From assembly GCF_051020765.1 (NCBI RefSeq), contig NC_134933.1, positions 992,001 to 1,056,000 of the forward strand: a DNA stretch of 64,000 nt, written 5' to 3'. Both the position numbers and the translations under genes were made by a program. Within the stretch, counting starts at the first letter, position 1, and every line of letters begins with the position of its first letter. The stretch comes from Lasioglossum baleicum. Lineage: Eukaryota; Arthropoda; Insecta; Hymenoptera; Halictidae. The notes below the pieces were generated by a model. The model did no database searches and was not told the DNA's origin. It saw only the letters and a program-made list of their open reading frames with translations. Below are positions 11,746-22,606 of this stretch, piece by piece.

Positions 11746-12439
11746 GGAAACAGAACCTTTACTAGCCTGTGGCATAAATCAGAACTAGCTTCAACCGATG
11801 CTTCGTGCGATATAACCATGTATTAGAAATTGCTAAAATTCCATGCGGTAAAACATAATTCTAATAAATTTAATATTAATAAGTAGCTTTTTATTAGAGG
11901 AACGCCTGTGGACTTGACATAAAAAGTGTATAGAATTGACATAAAGAGTAATAAAAATAACAATTGCAATCACAATAAACATAATAAAAATTAAAATTGC
12001 AATTACAATTAAAATCACAATAAAAAAAGATTAAATGAGTTTAAGTGCCGATACACTATTGTTAACATATAAAAAGTATTAATGAGGAATATAAATATTG
12101 TTACTTATTGTGGCTTCTAAATTATTTATAGAATTTATTTTGCATAAAGATCCGCAGTCTGTACTTATCACACACATTTTAAATCAGAATACATAACTTT
12201 TTTATGAATGGAGCAAACGACTTCAATTTCTCTGTAAGGCTAGAATAAGAAATGGTTTAGTAAATGATGTCTAAAAAATATGTTGAAAATTAAGTAAAAA
12301 ATATATTGGAAATTGGAATTGCGAAAAAAATAGTGAAAATTGATTTTTACAACTTCTTTAGCTCGGCCAATAACGAAAGTTTAAGAGATGTGTTTGGTAA
12401 GCTCGTATTATTATCTCGTTGATTTGAGTTATAAACGAT
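11746..12439. other. AT-rich stretch, no gene; one MITE end
   Basis: No coding region is seen. A single MITE terminus (TTGCATAAAGATCCGCAGTC, about 12140-12159) of the 197-bp family is present. No partner end was identified nearby, so this is a truncated copy. Confidence 0.6.
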
Positions 12440-13575
12440 TAAAAGTTGTAAAAAGGCCGAATGTCATGGAAAATTGCAATTTTTATTCTACGACTTCGAA
12501 TAAATCCACGAATAATTTTACGAATAAAACCACTATGCACATGCCTTTTTTTAATCGGAATAACGCGACGAAGCAGCCGCGTCACTTACATGAAAGAAAT
12601 ATGAAGAATAAATAAGGTATGCAATTCACTTGTTAATGGTTTCATGCCAATATATCTGGCTGGCCGTCGGCCGTCGGGTTGCCCAGCCGTGTTTATTGCA
12701 CCACTTGGCCAAGGCTCCCGAGGCCCTGGTCACATCATCGCCCTAGCCAGCAGAGATGGGCAAAAATTGTATTTGAATACAAATTTCGAAGATACTTTCA
12801 CGAATAAAACCACTAGACACAGTCCGAATTCTGTCGAGTTTAGTCTTTTCTTAATCGGAAGAACCCCACGATCTGGCTCGTGTCACTTTCGTGAGGGCAT
12901 CACGAAAAATAAACACGTTTTTAGCATTCACTTGTCAGCGGTTTCATGCCGAGCTACCTGGCTGGCCGGGGGATTGCCCGGCCGTGTTTATTGCACCACT
13001 TGGCCAAGGCGCCCAAGGCCCTCGTCGATTCGTCGCCCTAGCACAGATGATGGGCAGAAAATGTATTTGAATAAAAATTTCGGGGATACTTTCACGGATA
13101 AAACCACTAGAAACAATCCTAATTCTATCGAGTTTAGGCTTTTCTTAATCGGCAGGACGCCACGAATTGGCTCGTGTCACTTTCGTGATGGCGCAGCACG
13201 GAAAATAAATAAGTTCAGCATTTACACCTTAGCGGGGGGTTTCATGCCGAACTACCTGGCTGGCCGGGGGATTGCCCGGCCGTGTTTATTGCACCACGCG
13301 GCCTAGGCGACTGAGGCACCGATGATGGGCAAAAATATTGAATTAAATACTTTTTCCAAGATATCTTCACGAGTAAAAGCAGTAAGCACTGCCCGAATTC
13401 TATCAAGTTTGGACTTTTCTTAATCGGAAGAACGCCACGAACTGGCTCGTGGCACTTTCGTGAGGGCACCACGAAAAATAAACAATAAGTTCATCATTCA
13501 CTTGTCAGCGGTTTCATGCCGAGCTACCTGGCTGGCCGTCGGGTTACCCGTGTTTATTGCATTACTATTGTGTTG
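12440..13575. repeat. Tandem repeat array, about 300-bp units
   Basis: The landmark ATGCCGAGCTACCTGGCTGG recurs at 12644 (degenerate), 12946, 13244 and 13516, giving periods of 302, 298 and 272 bp. A partial unit precedes the first. Each unit contains GTGTTTATTGCACCAC, GATGGGCAAAAA, a GAATAAAACCAC-like segment, TTTTCTTAATCGG and CACTTTCGTGA. A 220-codon frame runs through three units, but the unit lengths are not all multiples of three and the frame is not kept from unit to unit, so coding is unlikely. It is satellite-like or an internally repeated element. Confidence 0.8.
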
Positions 13576-14180
13576 TGCGCTGAGGCCTCAGAACGTGTTC
13601 ATTCAAGCCTCGAGCTGGCCAAAAGGATCTTGAAGGATCCGAAAGGATCTCTGAATTAGATACAGATACTATTTACAAATGTATCCATCGCTTCGAATCC
13701 TTCTGCAGCAGATAGAAAAGTATCTAATTAAATTTTGAAATCAAAATACTTTTGTATCTAAATCCGCGAGTAACTAATTACAAATTTCGTATCTATTATT
13801 CGTGATCCGAAATTTGTATTTAATTACATATTTTGTCCAACTCTGCTCCAAAAGACGTCCTTTTGGGACGTATGACGTTCAGACCTAAAACAGACGCAAA
13901 AACGACGTCTAAAAAACGTCGTGTGGTATCTGGATACATTCACGATTAGCGTAATTACTAGCAATCAAATTGATTAAACCTTTTGAATTATGTCATATGG
14001 CAGAGTATAATATACAGGGTGTCCCAAGACCCCTTCGACTCCGGGAAATGGGAGGTTCCTTAGGTCATTTGAAGCAACATTTTCCTTTGCACCAATGTCA
14101 GCCGGGGATTTGCTTAGGAGTTATTAACGAAAAACACGGACCAATCAGAGCGCGACCTATACGCGCGATGGCACGTTCAG
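13576..14180. other. Mixed repeat debris, no gene
   Basis: It contains a GACGTC/ACGTCT-rich stretch (about 13850-13925), a GTATCTAATTA-type degenerate repeat and a mariner-like end TACAGGGTGTCCCAAGAC at about 14012. An open frame at 13970-14278 covers this repeat and has no recognisable protein. Confidence 0.5.
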
Positions 14181-15482
14181 CCCGGCGCACAGTGCGGACA
14201 AACGTGGCATATCTCACTACACGTGTATATCACGATGTACGATCAATTCCTTTTGCAAAACGTTTTATTAGGTGGTAATTGATATTATTAATCATATAAC
14301 AATAATTTTTATGCATAAATATTGTTAATTTTTTTTTTTAATTTATTAATTTTATTGTTACATTTTTTTGTGAATAATTACTATTGCATTTACATTAGTA
14401 ACCAAATTTAGATTTTTATAAAAAATTTTACCATGTTTCGCACTCTCTAGAGTCCCAAAAATCAAATAATATTACATTAGTTGTAAATCAGTGTTGCAAT
14501 AATAATTCTGTATAATGGAAAATGCTCACCAAGGTATATGCATTCTTTTTACATTTAAGAAAGTAGATTTATTTTTTGTATAAATTTTCAACGGTGGTTT
14601 TGTTTATTACTTGCATATAAAACTTCAAATTAACATATCTCGAGAAAGGCAAAAAATATCCTGAGATTTTGACATATTCGGATATATTACTTGTTGTAGT
14701 TTAAGAATTTCATAGTTTAGCCTGCAACTAACTGCTACTCTTAATTTTATAAACTTTTTAATAAGTGCCCGTACCTTGCCTTTATGTTGTATTGTGGAAA
14801 ATTCGTTAATTTCTTTTTAAATTTATTAGTTATATCGTTAAATTTCATTTTCTGCGAATAATTACCAATTCATATACATTCGTAAACAAATTTGGATTTT
14901 TGTACAAAATTTTGCCATTTGTCCGCCACAGAAAAATTCAATATTCGTGTATATCAATCATTCATCATCATTTAATCATAATAATCATTTTTATGCATAA
15001 TACAATTTTGCAATAATTATACAGGGTGGACGATTTATCTGAAGAGATTGAAATATCTCGAGAAACGACAACAAAAAGCAAATCTTGCGATTTTACTGAA
15101 ATTGATCAATATTTAATCAGAAATGTGCAAGATCACGGGATTGAATGATTCGTTTTGGATCACATTCAAAGTACCGAGGCTGACTCGGATAGCGAATAGC
15201 GTTTTGTTAAGTTTGTTAATTTTGTTGATACTATTATAATTTGTCTAAGTTTATTATTATTAATATTAAATATGGTACATTTATTATTAATTCCGTTTTA
15301 AATTTGTTAGTTTTTAAAAATATATTTTTGTTTAAATAAAAATTGTTAATTTCTTAATAAATTTATTAATTATATTGGTAAATATCATTTTCTGTAAAAA
15401 AATTACCTATATATATATTAATAACCAAATTTGGAGAAGTGCCGAATATTAGGCCATTTGTCCGCACTGTGCGGCGCGCCGA
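14181..15482. mobile_element. Inverted-repeat element, 1.3 kb, with three long-period internal repeats
   Basis: The ends GGCGCACAGTGCGGACAAAC (about 14184) and ATTTGTCCGCACTGTGCGGC (about 15457) are inverted repeats. A stretch of about 130 bp (TTTATTAATT..., TAACCAAATTT..., CCATTTGTCCGC-like) occurs three times, ending near 14450, 14937 and 15468, so the interior is itself a long-period direct repeat. A CAGGGTGG mariner-like end lies at about 15022. No transposase was seen. Similar GCGCACAGTGCGG ends bound the foldback at 52708-54762. Confidence 0.5.
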
Positions 15483-15552
15483 GAGACGAGCGTGGTGTAA
15501 CGCCGCGATGCCGTAACGAACAAGAGTTTCTCGAGATTATGTGAATCCTCTC

Positions 15553-15776
15553 CGATTTGGATGAGCTTTGGATATGTTGTCAAGACCATGATTCTGAACA
15601 ACATTTCCCTTTACAATTTTTGTCGGCCGGCTTTAGTTTACGCGATAAATGTAAAAACTTTTAATTGTAAATCGATCGATTGTACTATCTTTTACCCGAT
15701 TTGGATGAGCTTTGGATACGTTGTCAAAACCATGATTCTGAACAACATTTCCTTTAGACTTTTTGTCGGTCGCGGA
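15553..15776. repeat. Direct repeat, two units 144 bp apart
   Basis: GATTTGGATGAGCTTTGGAT followed by GTTGTCAA, CCATGATTCTGAACAACATT and TTTTGTCGG occurs at 15554 and 15698. The open frame across it reads the repeat twice and is not considered a gene. Confidence 0.8.
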
Positions 15777-16143
15777 AGAACTTTACTTGTCAATTCATAT
15801 GGGTGGATCTTTTTACCCGACTTACGGCAACGTTACCCGAACGAGAGAAGAAGCAGAAACTGATTGTATTGAAAACTCACTTATTCAGCCGTAAATCCAT
15901 TTGCTGCTTCGAAATGTGTGTCACTGGGTCACTCGGTGACGAACTGTACAGATGTCTTCAGGTATACGACAGTACCGAAAGCTAAGGGACGTACGGCCAG
16001 GTCGACGAACTGCACAGCCGGTGGTAGAAGGCCTAAGGGATGCGCGGTCAAGTCGACGATCCAGAATTTCAGTTTCACTTTCGAATCGATAAATAATTCG
16101 TATGTTTATTTCACACAGATGCCTTGAAATTTTTCCACACTCA
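15777..16143. other. No gene seen
   Basis: Short overlapping open frames on both strands show no recognisable domain. There is a small local repeat of GTCGACGA-type sequence near 16003 and 16052. Confidence 0.5.
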
Positions 16144-16293
16144 CAATCACTGTTCACATTTGTCAACACATAGTTATGCACTAATAATAATTGCTTAAAC
16201 TAATTAAACGATTATTTAATCTAATCACTAGACTGCGGATCTTTATGTAAAATGAAAGTTGGCTGCCGCTATTACAAGGGACAGGAGCCAGAC

Positions 16294-16918
16294 TGTTCGA
16301 GATTGGCGCGCGCGAGCGCCATGATGCCCGACGATCTCGGCCGGTCGACAGCGAATCACGACGCGCCCCGCGTGATTTCGCTTGAATGCGATAAAACGGC
16401 GTCTGCCATCGAGGCTCGCGCGGGCGAAAGGCCAAGAACGTGATTGGCTAAATCCAGTCTCGATTCTTCTGGAATGTTCTCGAATGCCCAACCGGAATCA
16501 TCGGAGCATGACGAACTTCCAGAAGGATCGAGACAATAAAAGTGAGAGAGCACCACCGCGCTCTCTCTCTCTCTCTCTGCGACAAACAGCTCAGCTGATC
16601 ATTACGCAACAAGTGTCAAACCACAGTATATTTTCATTGTTACTTTTCAATCGTTTATTAGTTCTTTCAACATCTGACAATCTTTGTGAACAATAGTGCA
16701 AAATACAATTGATTTATTGTAGATCCGACTCCTTTCCATTTAATTCAACATTCAGTCCACTCGTCTCACTTTCAAATCGTACCGTTACACTCATACATTC
16801 ATCCGCAATAGTTCTCCTCAACTCTTTCTCTTAGAGATCACTTTTCGGTCACACACGCAAAGCCTTTCATTCCTTCGCATTCTCTCAAATCTGATCGAAC
16901 AAGATCAGACATTGCACA
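16294..16918 (+). repeat. 5' LTR of BEL 1 (625 bp)
   Basis: It begins TGTTCGAGATTGGCGCGC and ends ATTGCACA. It contains an inverted CCAAT box (ATTGG at about 16443), a heat-shock-type array, a TATA-like AATAAAA at 16535-16541 and a CT microsatellite of nine units at about 16561. It is expected to carry the promoter and RNA start. Confidence 0.95.
16442..16541 (+). promoter_or_regulatory. LTR promoter with a perfect four-unit heat-shock element
   Basis: Bases 16467-16484 read TTCTGGAATGTTCTCGAA, that is TTC-nn-GAA-nn-TTC-nn-GAA, four alternating units with exact 2-base spacing. A further TTCCAGAA pair lies at 16517-16524, preceded by GAA at 16513. A TATA-like AATAAAA follows at 16535, and ATTGG (inverted CCAAT) lies upstream at 16443. 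Heat-shock factor trimers bind such arrays. The same sequence is in the 3' LTR at 22780-22797. Heat induction is an inference. Confidence 0.7.
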
Positions 16919-16922
16919 TTTT

Positions 16923-16940
16923 TGGTCCTTCGAGCCGGAT
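16923..16940 (+). other. Primer binding site of BEL 1 (tRNA-Tyr)
   Basis: TGGTCCTTCGAGCCGGAT is the exact complement of the 3' end (including CCA) of animal tRNA-Tyr, four bases after the 5' LTR. The same 18 bases occur in BEL 2 at 32765-32782. Confidence 0.85.
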
Positions 16941-17054
16941 ACTCCACGTGTCTGGCACCTTCCTTCCAAGGATCTGCAACTTAAAGTCTAGTGTGGTGGT
17001 GAATCGGTGAATCTCGTGCTAGAAATCCATTCAGCGAATCAGCCGCATCCTATA

Positions 17055-20000
17055 ATGGATCTCTCGTCCGATGATCTGCTCCACAAACAAAGACTAGTTG
17101 GAGGAAAAATCACTCGCCTCATGGACAATTTTAAAAAATCAGTTCCACAAGCAAAGATGACTGAAAGCGATGTTGACACCAGGCTAGAACTCCTTGAAGA
17201 TTACTGGACACGATTTCAAGAGAACCATGATCTGTTAACGTACCGTCACAAAGCTGCGATCAAGGACAGCGACTACGTCAAGACTGACATGGCTGATGCC
17301 GTAGAGGAGGCCTATTTGACGCAGAAGAGCCGGCTTCGCGATTTGGCTAAGGTATTTAGCAAAACCAGCGACGGAAGGACAAACCAGAGTCACGAAGATG
17401 TTTCAGGATCCGGATCATCTTCAATCCCGCGTATGCCGCTACCACAATTCAGTGGAGAATATGTAGACTGGCCCTCGTTCAAGGATCGGTTTCTCTCCAT
17501 GATCGATCGTAAGAAAGGGCTGACTGAGGTAGACAAGCTCCACTACTTGAAGGGCTGTCTCCAGGATCAGGCTGTAGACCTCATAAAGGACCTGCCAACC
17601 ACCAACGAGAATTATACCAAAGCGTGGAACATACTCATGGAGCACTATGAAAATAAACGCATTCTCGTCCGATCCTGTCTCGATAAGTTGGCAGCGCTCC
17701 CCAAGATGAGGGAGAGCTCGGTGCAAGAAATGACCCAAATACAGAAGGGAGTCTCCACCGTCGTCAACACCATGGAAGGGCTAGGAAGACCCATAGATCA
17801 AACTGCTGACTGGTTTGTGCATTCCATAGTCAATTTATTTGACCCTACTACCAGGGATAAGTGGGAGGAAAGCGTTACCGTTAACAGTGATCCACCTTCC
17901 TATACAACATTGACGAACTTCATGATCAGGCGGCTCCAGATGATGCAGGCTTCACCGAGGCCGTCAGGTTCAGATTCGAGTCAAGCCAAATTCACCAAAT
18001 CTCGATCAGGTCCGAGTTTCAGCAGAGCTAAACCTACAACCAAAACAGCTCGGATCAATCATGCAGAAAGGAAACAACAGCAGATTACTTGCGTGATATG
18101 CTCAAAGGATCACTACCTTATGCATTGCTCGACGTACAAGGAAAGCTCACCTGAAGACCGGAAATCCATTGTGGAAAAACACCAGCTATGCAGGAACTGT
18201 CTTGGCAATCACACCACTGCTACTTGTCCATCGAAGAAGGGCTGTTTCAAGTGCGGAGAACGGCACCATACGACGATCCATGGGGCAATCAAGGACGTCT
18301 CCACGCCCGAAAGGACAACCCACCATGCACAGGATTGCCGTAACAGAACGGGTGAAGTATTGTTAGCCACTGCAATGATACATGTTTCAGATCGTTTCGG
18401 CCGACGTCAAACAGTCAGAGCGCTCATCGATCAGGGATCCGAGATAACGATGATAAGCGAAGGACTAGCACAAAGGCTCCAACTACCTCGCACTGCAGCT
18501 ACAGTTGACATTTTTGGAGTCGGAGGACAACAGCTCGCGAAAGCTCGTGGCAAAGTGACGCTTGACATCTCGGCCTCCAAGAGGGACGATCCCATCAAGG
18601 TCACGGCAGTGATCTTGTCCAGACTCTCAACGTACACTCACGGCAGGGCCAAACTGAATCAAGAATGGGTACACTTGAGAGGGTTGCAACTGGCGGATCC
18701 TTCACCAGGAAACGAGGCACCCATTGAGGTCTTGATCGGTGCCGATGTCTACCCTGCAGTGATAAAGGAGGGTGTTAAAAGGGGAGCTCTGAATCAGCCA
18801 GTTGGTCAACTCACCATATTCGGTTGGATCATCACTGGGATGACAGGAACATCGTCCAGCTCGGTGCACGCACAAGTGCATCAGACAACCACTGGTGACA
18901 GCCTGAGCTCGCTCGTACGAAGATTTTGGGAGCAGGAGGATCTCTCAGATGCAGCCTCGCCATGGACAGCAGATGAGCAAGAGTGCGAACACCATTACGC
19001 AACCACTCACTCACGTACACTAGAAGGTCGATACCAGGTGAGACTTCCCTTTAAAACTCACGTAGCTATCACTTCTGGTTCAAGATCAGCAGCTTGGCAT
19101 TCGCTCAGAAGGATGGAGCTGCGGTTCAGCAAGGACAAGGAGTTCAAGGACCAGTATTGCGATTTCTTGAACCAACACAGTCAACTTGGTCACATGTCCC
19201 TGGTAGAAGGATCCTCAAGTGAGAACCAGACTCACTACCTTCCACATCACGGGGTCCTGAAACCAAGTAGCACCACAACCAAATTGAGAGTGGTCTTTAA
19301 CGGTTCGTGGTCGGAGCCAGCACAACCGTCTCTCAATGATACTCTCCATGTGGGCCCGAACCTGCTGCCTGCACTCTCTGACGTCATCCTAAGATGGCGT
19401 AAACACCAATACGTTGTAACAGCCGATGTTACTAAAATGTACAGGCAGATATTAGTACATCCAGATGACCGAGACGTACAACGCATCCTCTGGAGACATT
19501 CTGAAAGTCAACCAGTACGTGAGTATCGACTGAACACAGTTACTTACGGACTCTCGTGTGCTCCATATCTAGCTGTGCGTACACTGCGTCAACTGGCGGA
19601 AGATGGAGGCTCACAGTTTCCCAAGGGTGCACTGGCCATCAAACGGGATGCATATGTCGATGACATCCTCACTGGAGCTGATACAATCACAGCATTGAAG
19701 GAAACTGCCGATCAACTTCAACAGCTGTGCATGGCGGGCGGCTTTCCTCTCCAAAAGTGGGCGTCAAACGTAACCGATTTGCAACAGGTCACTAAGGAGA
19801 AGGTCGAGGGTCCATCTACGCAGTCAACATTGCTCATAAGCAAAGAGGAAGAGCGCAAAACATGGACAGACTGCACTCATACTGCCCTTGGACTACACTG
19901 GTCACCGCACAAAGACACATTCCAATACTCCATCACCGATGCCGAAGTACAACCTCCAACCAAACGCAGCATTGTGTCAAAGACAGCACAATTATTTGAT

Positions 20001-22283
20001 CCGCTAGGATGGTTGACACCTGTCATAGTGCGCTCTAAAATAGCCATTCAATCAACATGGCTACTAGGACTTGAATGGGACACTCCCCTTCCTTCGTGGC
20101 TGGCTGACGACTGGGCATCATTCTGCGCTGAACTGAAGCTTCTCGAAAGGGTGAGAATACCTCGCCCTCTGTCTTGCAGCGCACATCCCACGCAGAGGGA
20201 AATGCATGGCTTTGCTGACGCTTCAGAACGAGCCTATGCGGCAGTCCTCTATCTGAGGACGAAAGAGGAAGATGAGCAGTGGAAGGTCACACTGATCACG
20301 GCGAAAAGCAAGGTGGCGCCATTAAAACAGGTCTCCTTACCACGCTTGGAACTCTGTGCAGCACATCTCCTCGCACGATTAGCACAGAAAACCGCCACAA
20401 CACTGGAATTCACCAACACCACGATGCACTTATGGTCGGATTCCACAGTTGCCCTCGGATGGATTCAGGCACATCCAAGCAGGTGGAAAACCTATGTAGC
20501 GAACAGAGTGGCGGACATCCAGCGCAGAGTTCCCGAGGCACAATGGCACCATGTAGCTGGCGTTGAAAACCCAGCTGACTGCGCCTCTCGAGGGCTCTCA
20601 CCGTCTCAACTGCTGCACTTGTCGTTGTGGTGGACGGGCCCCGAATTCCTTCAGCATACTGAGCACTTTGCTGCAACGCAACCGGACAACCATGATCAGT
20701 TACCAGAAGAAAGGGGACCAACAGTTGCTGCTGTCAATAAATCAGAAAGGAATGGCGAGGACAATGACATCTTGACGAGATTCTCGTCATATACAAAACT
20801 GTTACGGGTCACCGCATGGTGTTTACGGTGGCTCAGAAGGCGACGCAACACTTCACCAGCCACAACCAGCACCAACCCCTCCAGCAATGGTCAGTCCTCA
20901 GCCCTGTCAGCAACAGAAATCGATGAGGCTGAGAAAACCTGGATTCAGCTAGTCCAGAAAACCTACTTTAAGGAGGAAATGAGAATGTTAGCTGCGGGAA
21001 CAAGCTTACAGTCAAGGAGCATTCTCTCACCTCTGTCAGCTGTAATTAGTAGCGACAATTTGCTACGAGTCGGAGGTCGCCTGAGAAAGGCCCATCTAAA
21101 TCCAGATGAAGCACACCCTATCATCCTGCCTCCTGATTCCCTCTTTACAGAACTTTACACTGTTCACAGCCATCTCAAGACGTTGCATGGAGGAGTGCAA
21201 GCCACGCTAGGAGCCATACGTCAAAGGTTCTGGATTCCAAAGGGGCGGTCAAGGGTCAAGGCAGCGATCCGTAGATGCGTTACTTGTCTGAGATGGCGGG
21301 CGGAACCAGGTCGACAATTGATGGGTCAATTGCCAGAGCACCGAGTCACTCCGGCTCGACCATTCCATTCGACCGGAGTGGACTACGCAGGCCCCATCTG
21401 GTTGCGGACATCACCTGGGCGTGGCCACAAGGCAACCAAGGCCTTCTTCGCCGTCTTCATTTGTATGGTAACCAAGGCCGTACATCTTGAAGTGGTGTCC
21501 AGCTATTCGTCCGAGGCATTCCTGGCTGCCTTCCGGCGGTTCATCTCGCGGCGAGGTCACTGTGCCCACTTGTACAGTAACTGTGGTACGAACTTCCTGG
21601 GAGCAGATCGGGAGTTGCGCCGCTTGTTCACCGCCAGCTGCCTCGAAAACAGAAACATCAGAGATGAGATGGGCAACCTCCGTACTCAGTGGCATTTCAA
21701 CCCACCAGCTGCGCCTCATTTCGGTGGATTGTGGGAGGCCGCAGTCAAGTCGACCAAACATCACCTTCGGCGAACAGTAGGGGAGGCTCGCCTCACGTAT
21801 GAGGAGATGTCGACTCTCCTCTCTCAAATCGAGGCCTGCCTTAATTCAAGGCCACTAGCTGCTCTTTCTGATGATCCGTCAGACTTAACAGCATTAACCC
21901 CAGGGCATTTTCTTGTAGGCACCGCCTTGAATGCACTTCCGGAACCGTCACTGGTGGATCAGGAAGTCAACCGGCTGACACGATGGCAGCTGGTAACCCA
22001 TATGCGAGATCACTTTTGGTTGAGGTGGCAACGAGAGTACTTGCATGGACTCACCACTCGATCAAAATGGCGCCGCCCACAGGAGAACATCATGCCTGGT
22101 CGTCTGTGTATCATCTCAGGAGAAACAACACCACCATCTCAATGGCCACTTGCTCGAGTGAAGGAAGTGCATCCAGGAAGCGATGGGAAAGTCCGTGTCG
22201 TGAAAGCAGTCACTGCAACCTCCGAGTTCGTACGACCGATACACAAACTAATTGTGTTGCCGATTGACGCGAACGATCGATGA
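17055..22283 (+). CDS. BEL/Pao Gag-Pol polyprotein (BEL 1)
   Basis: The open frame of about 1742 residues is read from the first ATG (17055); the frame is open slightly upstream from a GTG at 17007. In order, the domains are: Gag (DUF1759-like) about 128-300; zinc knuckles about 344-410 (CVICSKDH, LCRNCLGNH, GCFKCGERHH); aspartic protease with LIDQGSE, Asp about 459; reverse transcriptase with YVDDI, Asp 869-870; RNase H (FADAS about 1055, SDST about 1129); integrase zinc-binding H2C2 region about 1370-1410; integrase core with GVDYAGP (Asp 1443), YSNCGTNF and GLWEAAVK (Glu 1561); and a C-terminal DUF5641-like domain. There are no stops or frameshifts. The second integrase acid position (residue 1509, codon AAC) is Asn where the family has Asp, as in BEL 2. 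The polyprotein is expected to be cut by its own protease in cytoplasmic particles. The reading frame is intact, but integrase is probably inactive. Confidence 0.95.
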   Translation: MDLSSDDLLHKQRLVGGKITRLMDNFKKSVPQAKMTESDVDTRLELLEDYWTRFQENHDLLTYRHKAAIKDSDYVKTDMADAVEEAYLTQKSRLRDLAKVFSKTSDGRTNQSHEDVSGSGSSSIPRMPLPQFSGEYVDWPSFKDRFLSMIDRKKGLTEVDKLHYLKGCLQDQAVDLIKDLPTTNENYTKAWNILMEHYENKRILVRSCLDKLAALPKMRESSVQEMTQIQKGVSTVVNTMEGLGRPIDQTADWFVHSIVNLFDPTTRDKWEESVTVNSDPPSYTTLTNFMIRRLQMMQASPRPSGSDSSQAKFTKSRSGPSFSRAKPTTKTARINHAERKQQQITCVICSKDHYLMHCSTYKESSPEDRKSIVEKHQLCRNCLGNHTTATCPSKKGCFKCGERHHTTIHGAIKDVSTPERTTHHAQDCRNRTGEVLLATAMIHVSDRFGRRQTVRALIDQGSEITMISEGLAQRLQLPRTAATVDIFGVGGQQLAKARGKVTLDISASKRDDPIKVTAVILSRLSTYTHGRAKLNQEWVHLRGLQLADPSPGNEAPIEVLIGADVYPAVIKEGVKRGALNQPVGQLTIFGWIITGMTGTSSSSVHAQVHQTTTGDSLSSLVRRFWEQEDLSDAASPWTADEQECEHHYATTHSRTLEGRYQVRLPFKTHVAITSGSRSAAWHSLRRMELRFSKDKEFKDQYCDFLNQHSQLGHMSLVEGSSSENQTHYLPHHGVLKPSSTTTKLRVVFNGSWSEPAQPSLNDTLHVGPNLLPALSDVILRWRKHQYVVTADVTKMYRQILVHPDDRDVQRILWRHSESQPVREYRLNTVTYGLSCAPYLAVRTLRQLAEDGGSQFPKGALAIKRDAYVDDILTGADTITALKETADQLQQLCMAGGFPLQKWASNVTDLQQVTKEKVEGPSTQSTLLISKEEERKTWTDCTHTALGLHWSPHKDTFQYSITDAEVQPPTKRSIVSKTAQLFDPLGWLTPVIVRSKIAIQSTWLLGLEWDTPLPSWLADDWASFCAELKLLERVRIPRPLSCSAHPTQREMHGFADASERAYAAVLYLRTKEEDEQWKVTLITAKSKVAPLKQVSLPRLELCAAHLLARLAQKTATTLEFTNTTMHLWSDSTVALGWIQAHPSRWKTYVANRVADIQRRVPEAQWHHVAGVENPADCASRGLSPSQLLHLSLWWTGPEFLQHTEHFAATQPDNHDQLPEERGPTVAAVNKSERNGEDNDILTRFSSYTKLLRVTAWCLRWLRRRRNTSPATTSTNPSSNGQSSALSATEIDEAEKTWIQLVQKTYFKEEMRMLAAGTSLQSRSILSPLSAVISSDNLLRVGGRLRKAHLNPDEAHPIILPPDSLFTELYTVHSHLKTLHGGVQATLGAIRQRFWIPKGRSRVKAAIRRCVTCLRWRAEPGRQLMGQLPEHRVTPARPFHSTGVDYAGPIWLRTSPGRGHKATKAFFAVFICMVTKAVHLEVVSSYSSEAFLAAFRRFISRRGHCAHLYSNCGTNFLGADRELRRLFTASCLENRNIRDEMGNLRTQWHFNPPAAPHFGGLWEAAVKSTKHHLRRTVGEARLTYEEMSTLLSQIEACLNSRPLAALSDDPSDLTALTPGHFLVGTALNALPEPSLVDQEVNRLTRWQLVTHMRDHFWLRWQREYLHGLTTRSKWRRPQENIMPGRLCIISGETTPPSQWPLARVKEVHPGSDGKVRVVKAVTATSEFVRPIHKLIVLPIDANDR

Positions 22284-22606
22284 CCGCATCGATTCACCAT
22301 GACACGCGGTCAAGTCATTCGCTTCCCTGATTTACTACAACTGCGTAGTACGCGTAGTACGAGTACGATTCACTTCGCGCAAGCGCAGCTCATTCATAAA
22401 GCAAGCCGTGACGTCACACTTAACCTTTCTCGCGATCATCCTAACCACTGCGTGTTCGCGATAATCTTCTATCATTCATCAATTCATTATACGCTTTATG
22501 CATTGTATACTTCAATTGTCACACTGTATTCCATTATTTCGTTGAAATCCGCACATTATTAATTTTCTTACACTCGCGGAAATTCGACAAGTCGAGGCGG
22601 GCGGCA
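22284..22606 (+). other. 3' untranslated region and purine-rich tract of BEL 1
   Basis: This is the non-coding stretch between the polyprotein stop and the 3' LTR. It ends GTCGAGGCGGGCGGCA directly before TGTTCG. The GAGGCGGGCGGCA stretch matches the BEL 2 sequence AAAGGCGGGCGGCA at the same place and is the likely plus-strand primer tract. Confidence 0.7.

Noticed and set aside
12644..13306. 220-codon open frame across the 300-bp tandem array
   Set aside because: Unit lengths (302, 298, 272) break the frame between units, so the repeat is not conserved as protein.
13970..14278. 102-codon open frame
   Set aside because: Covers a CAGGGTG-type MITE end and common repeat sequence; no protein family recognised.
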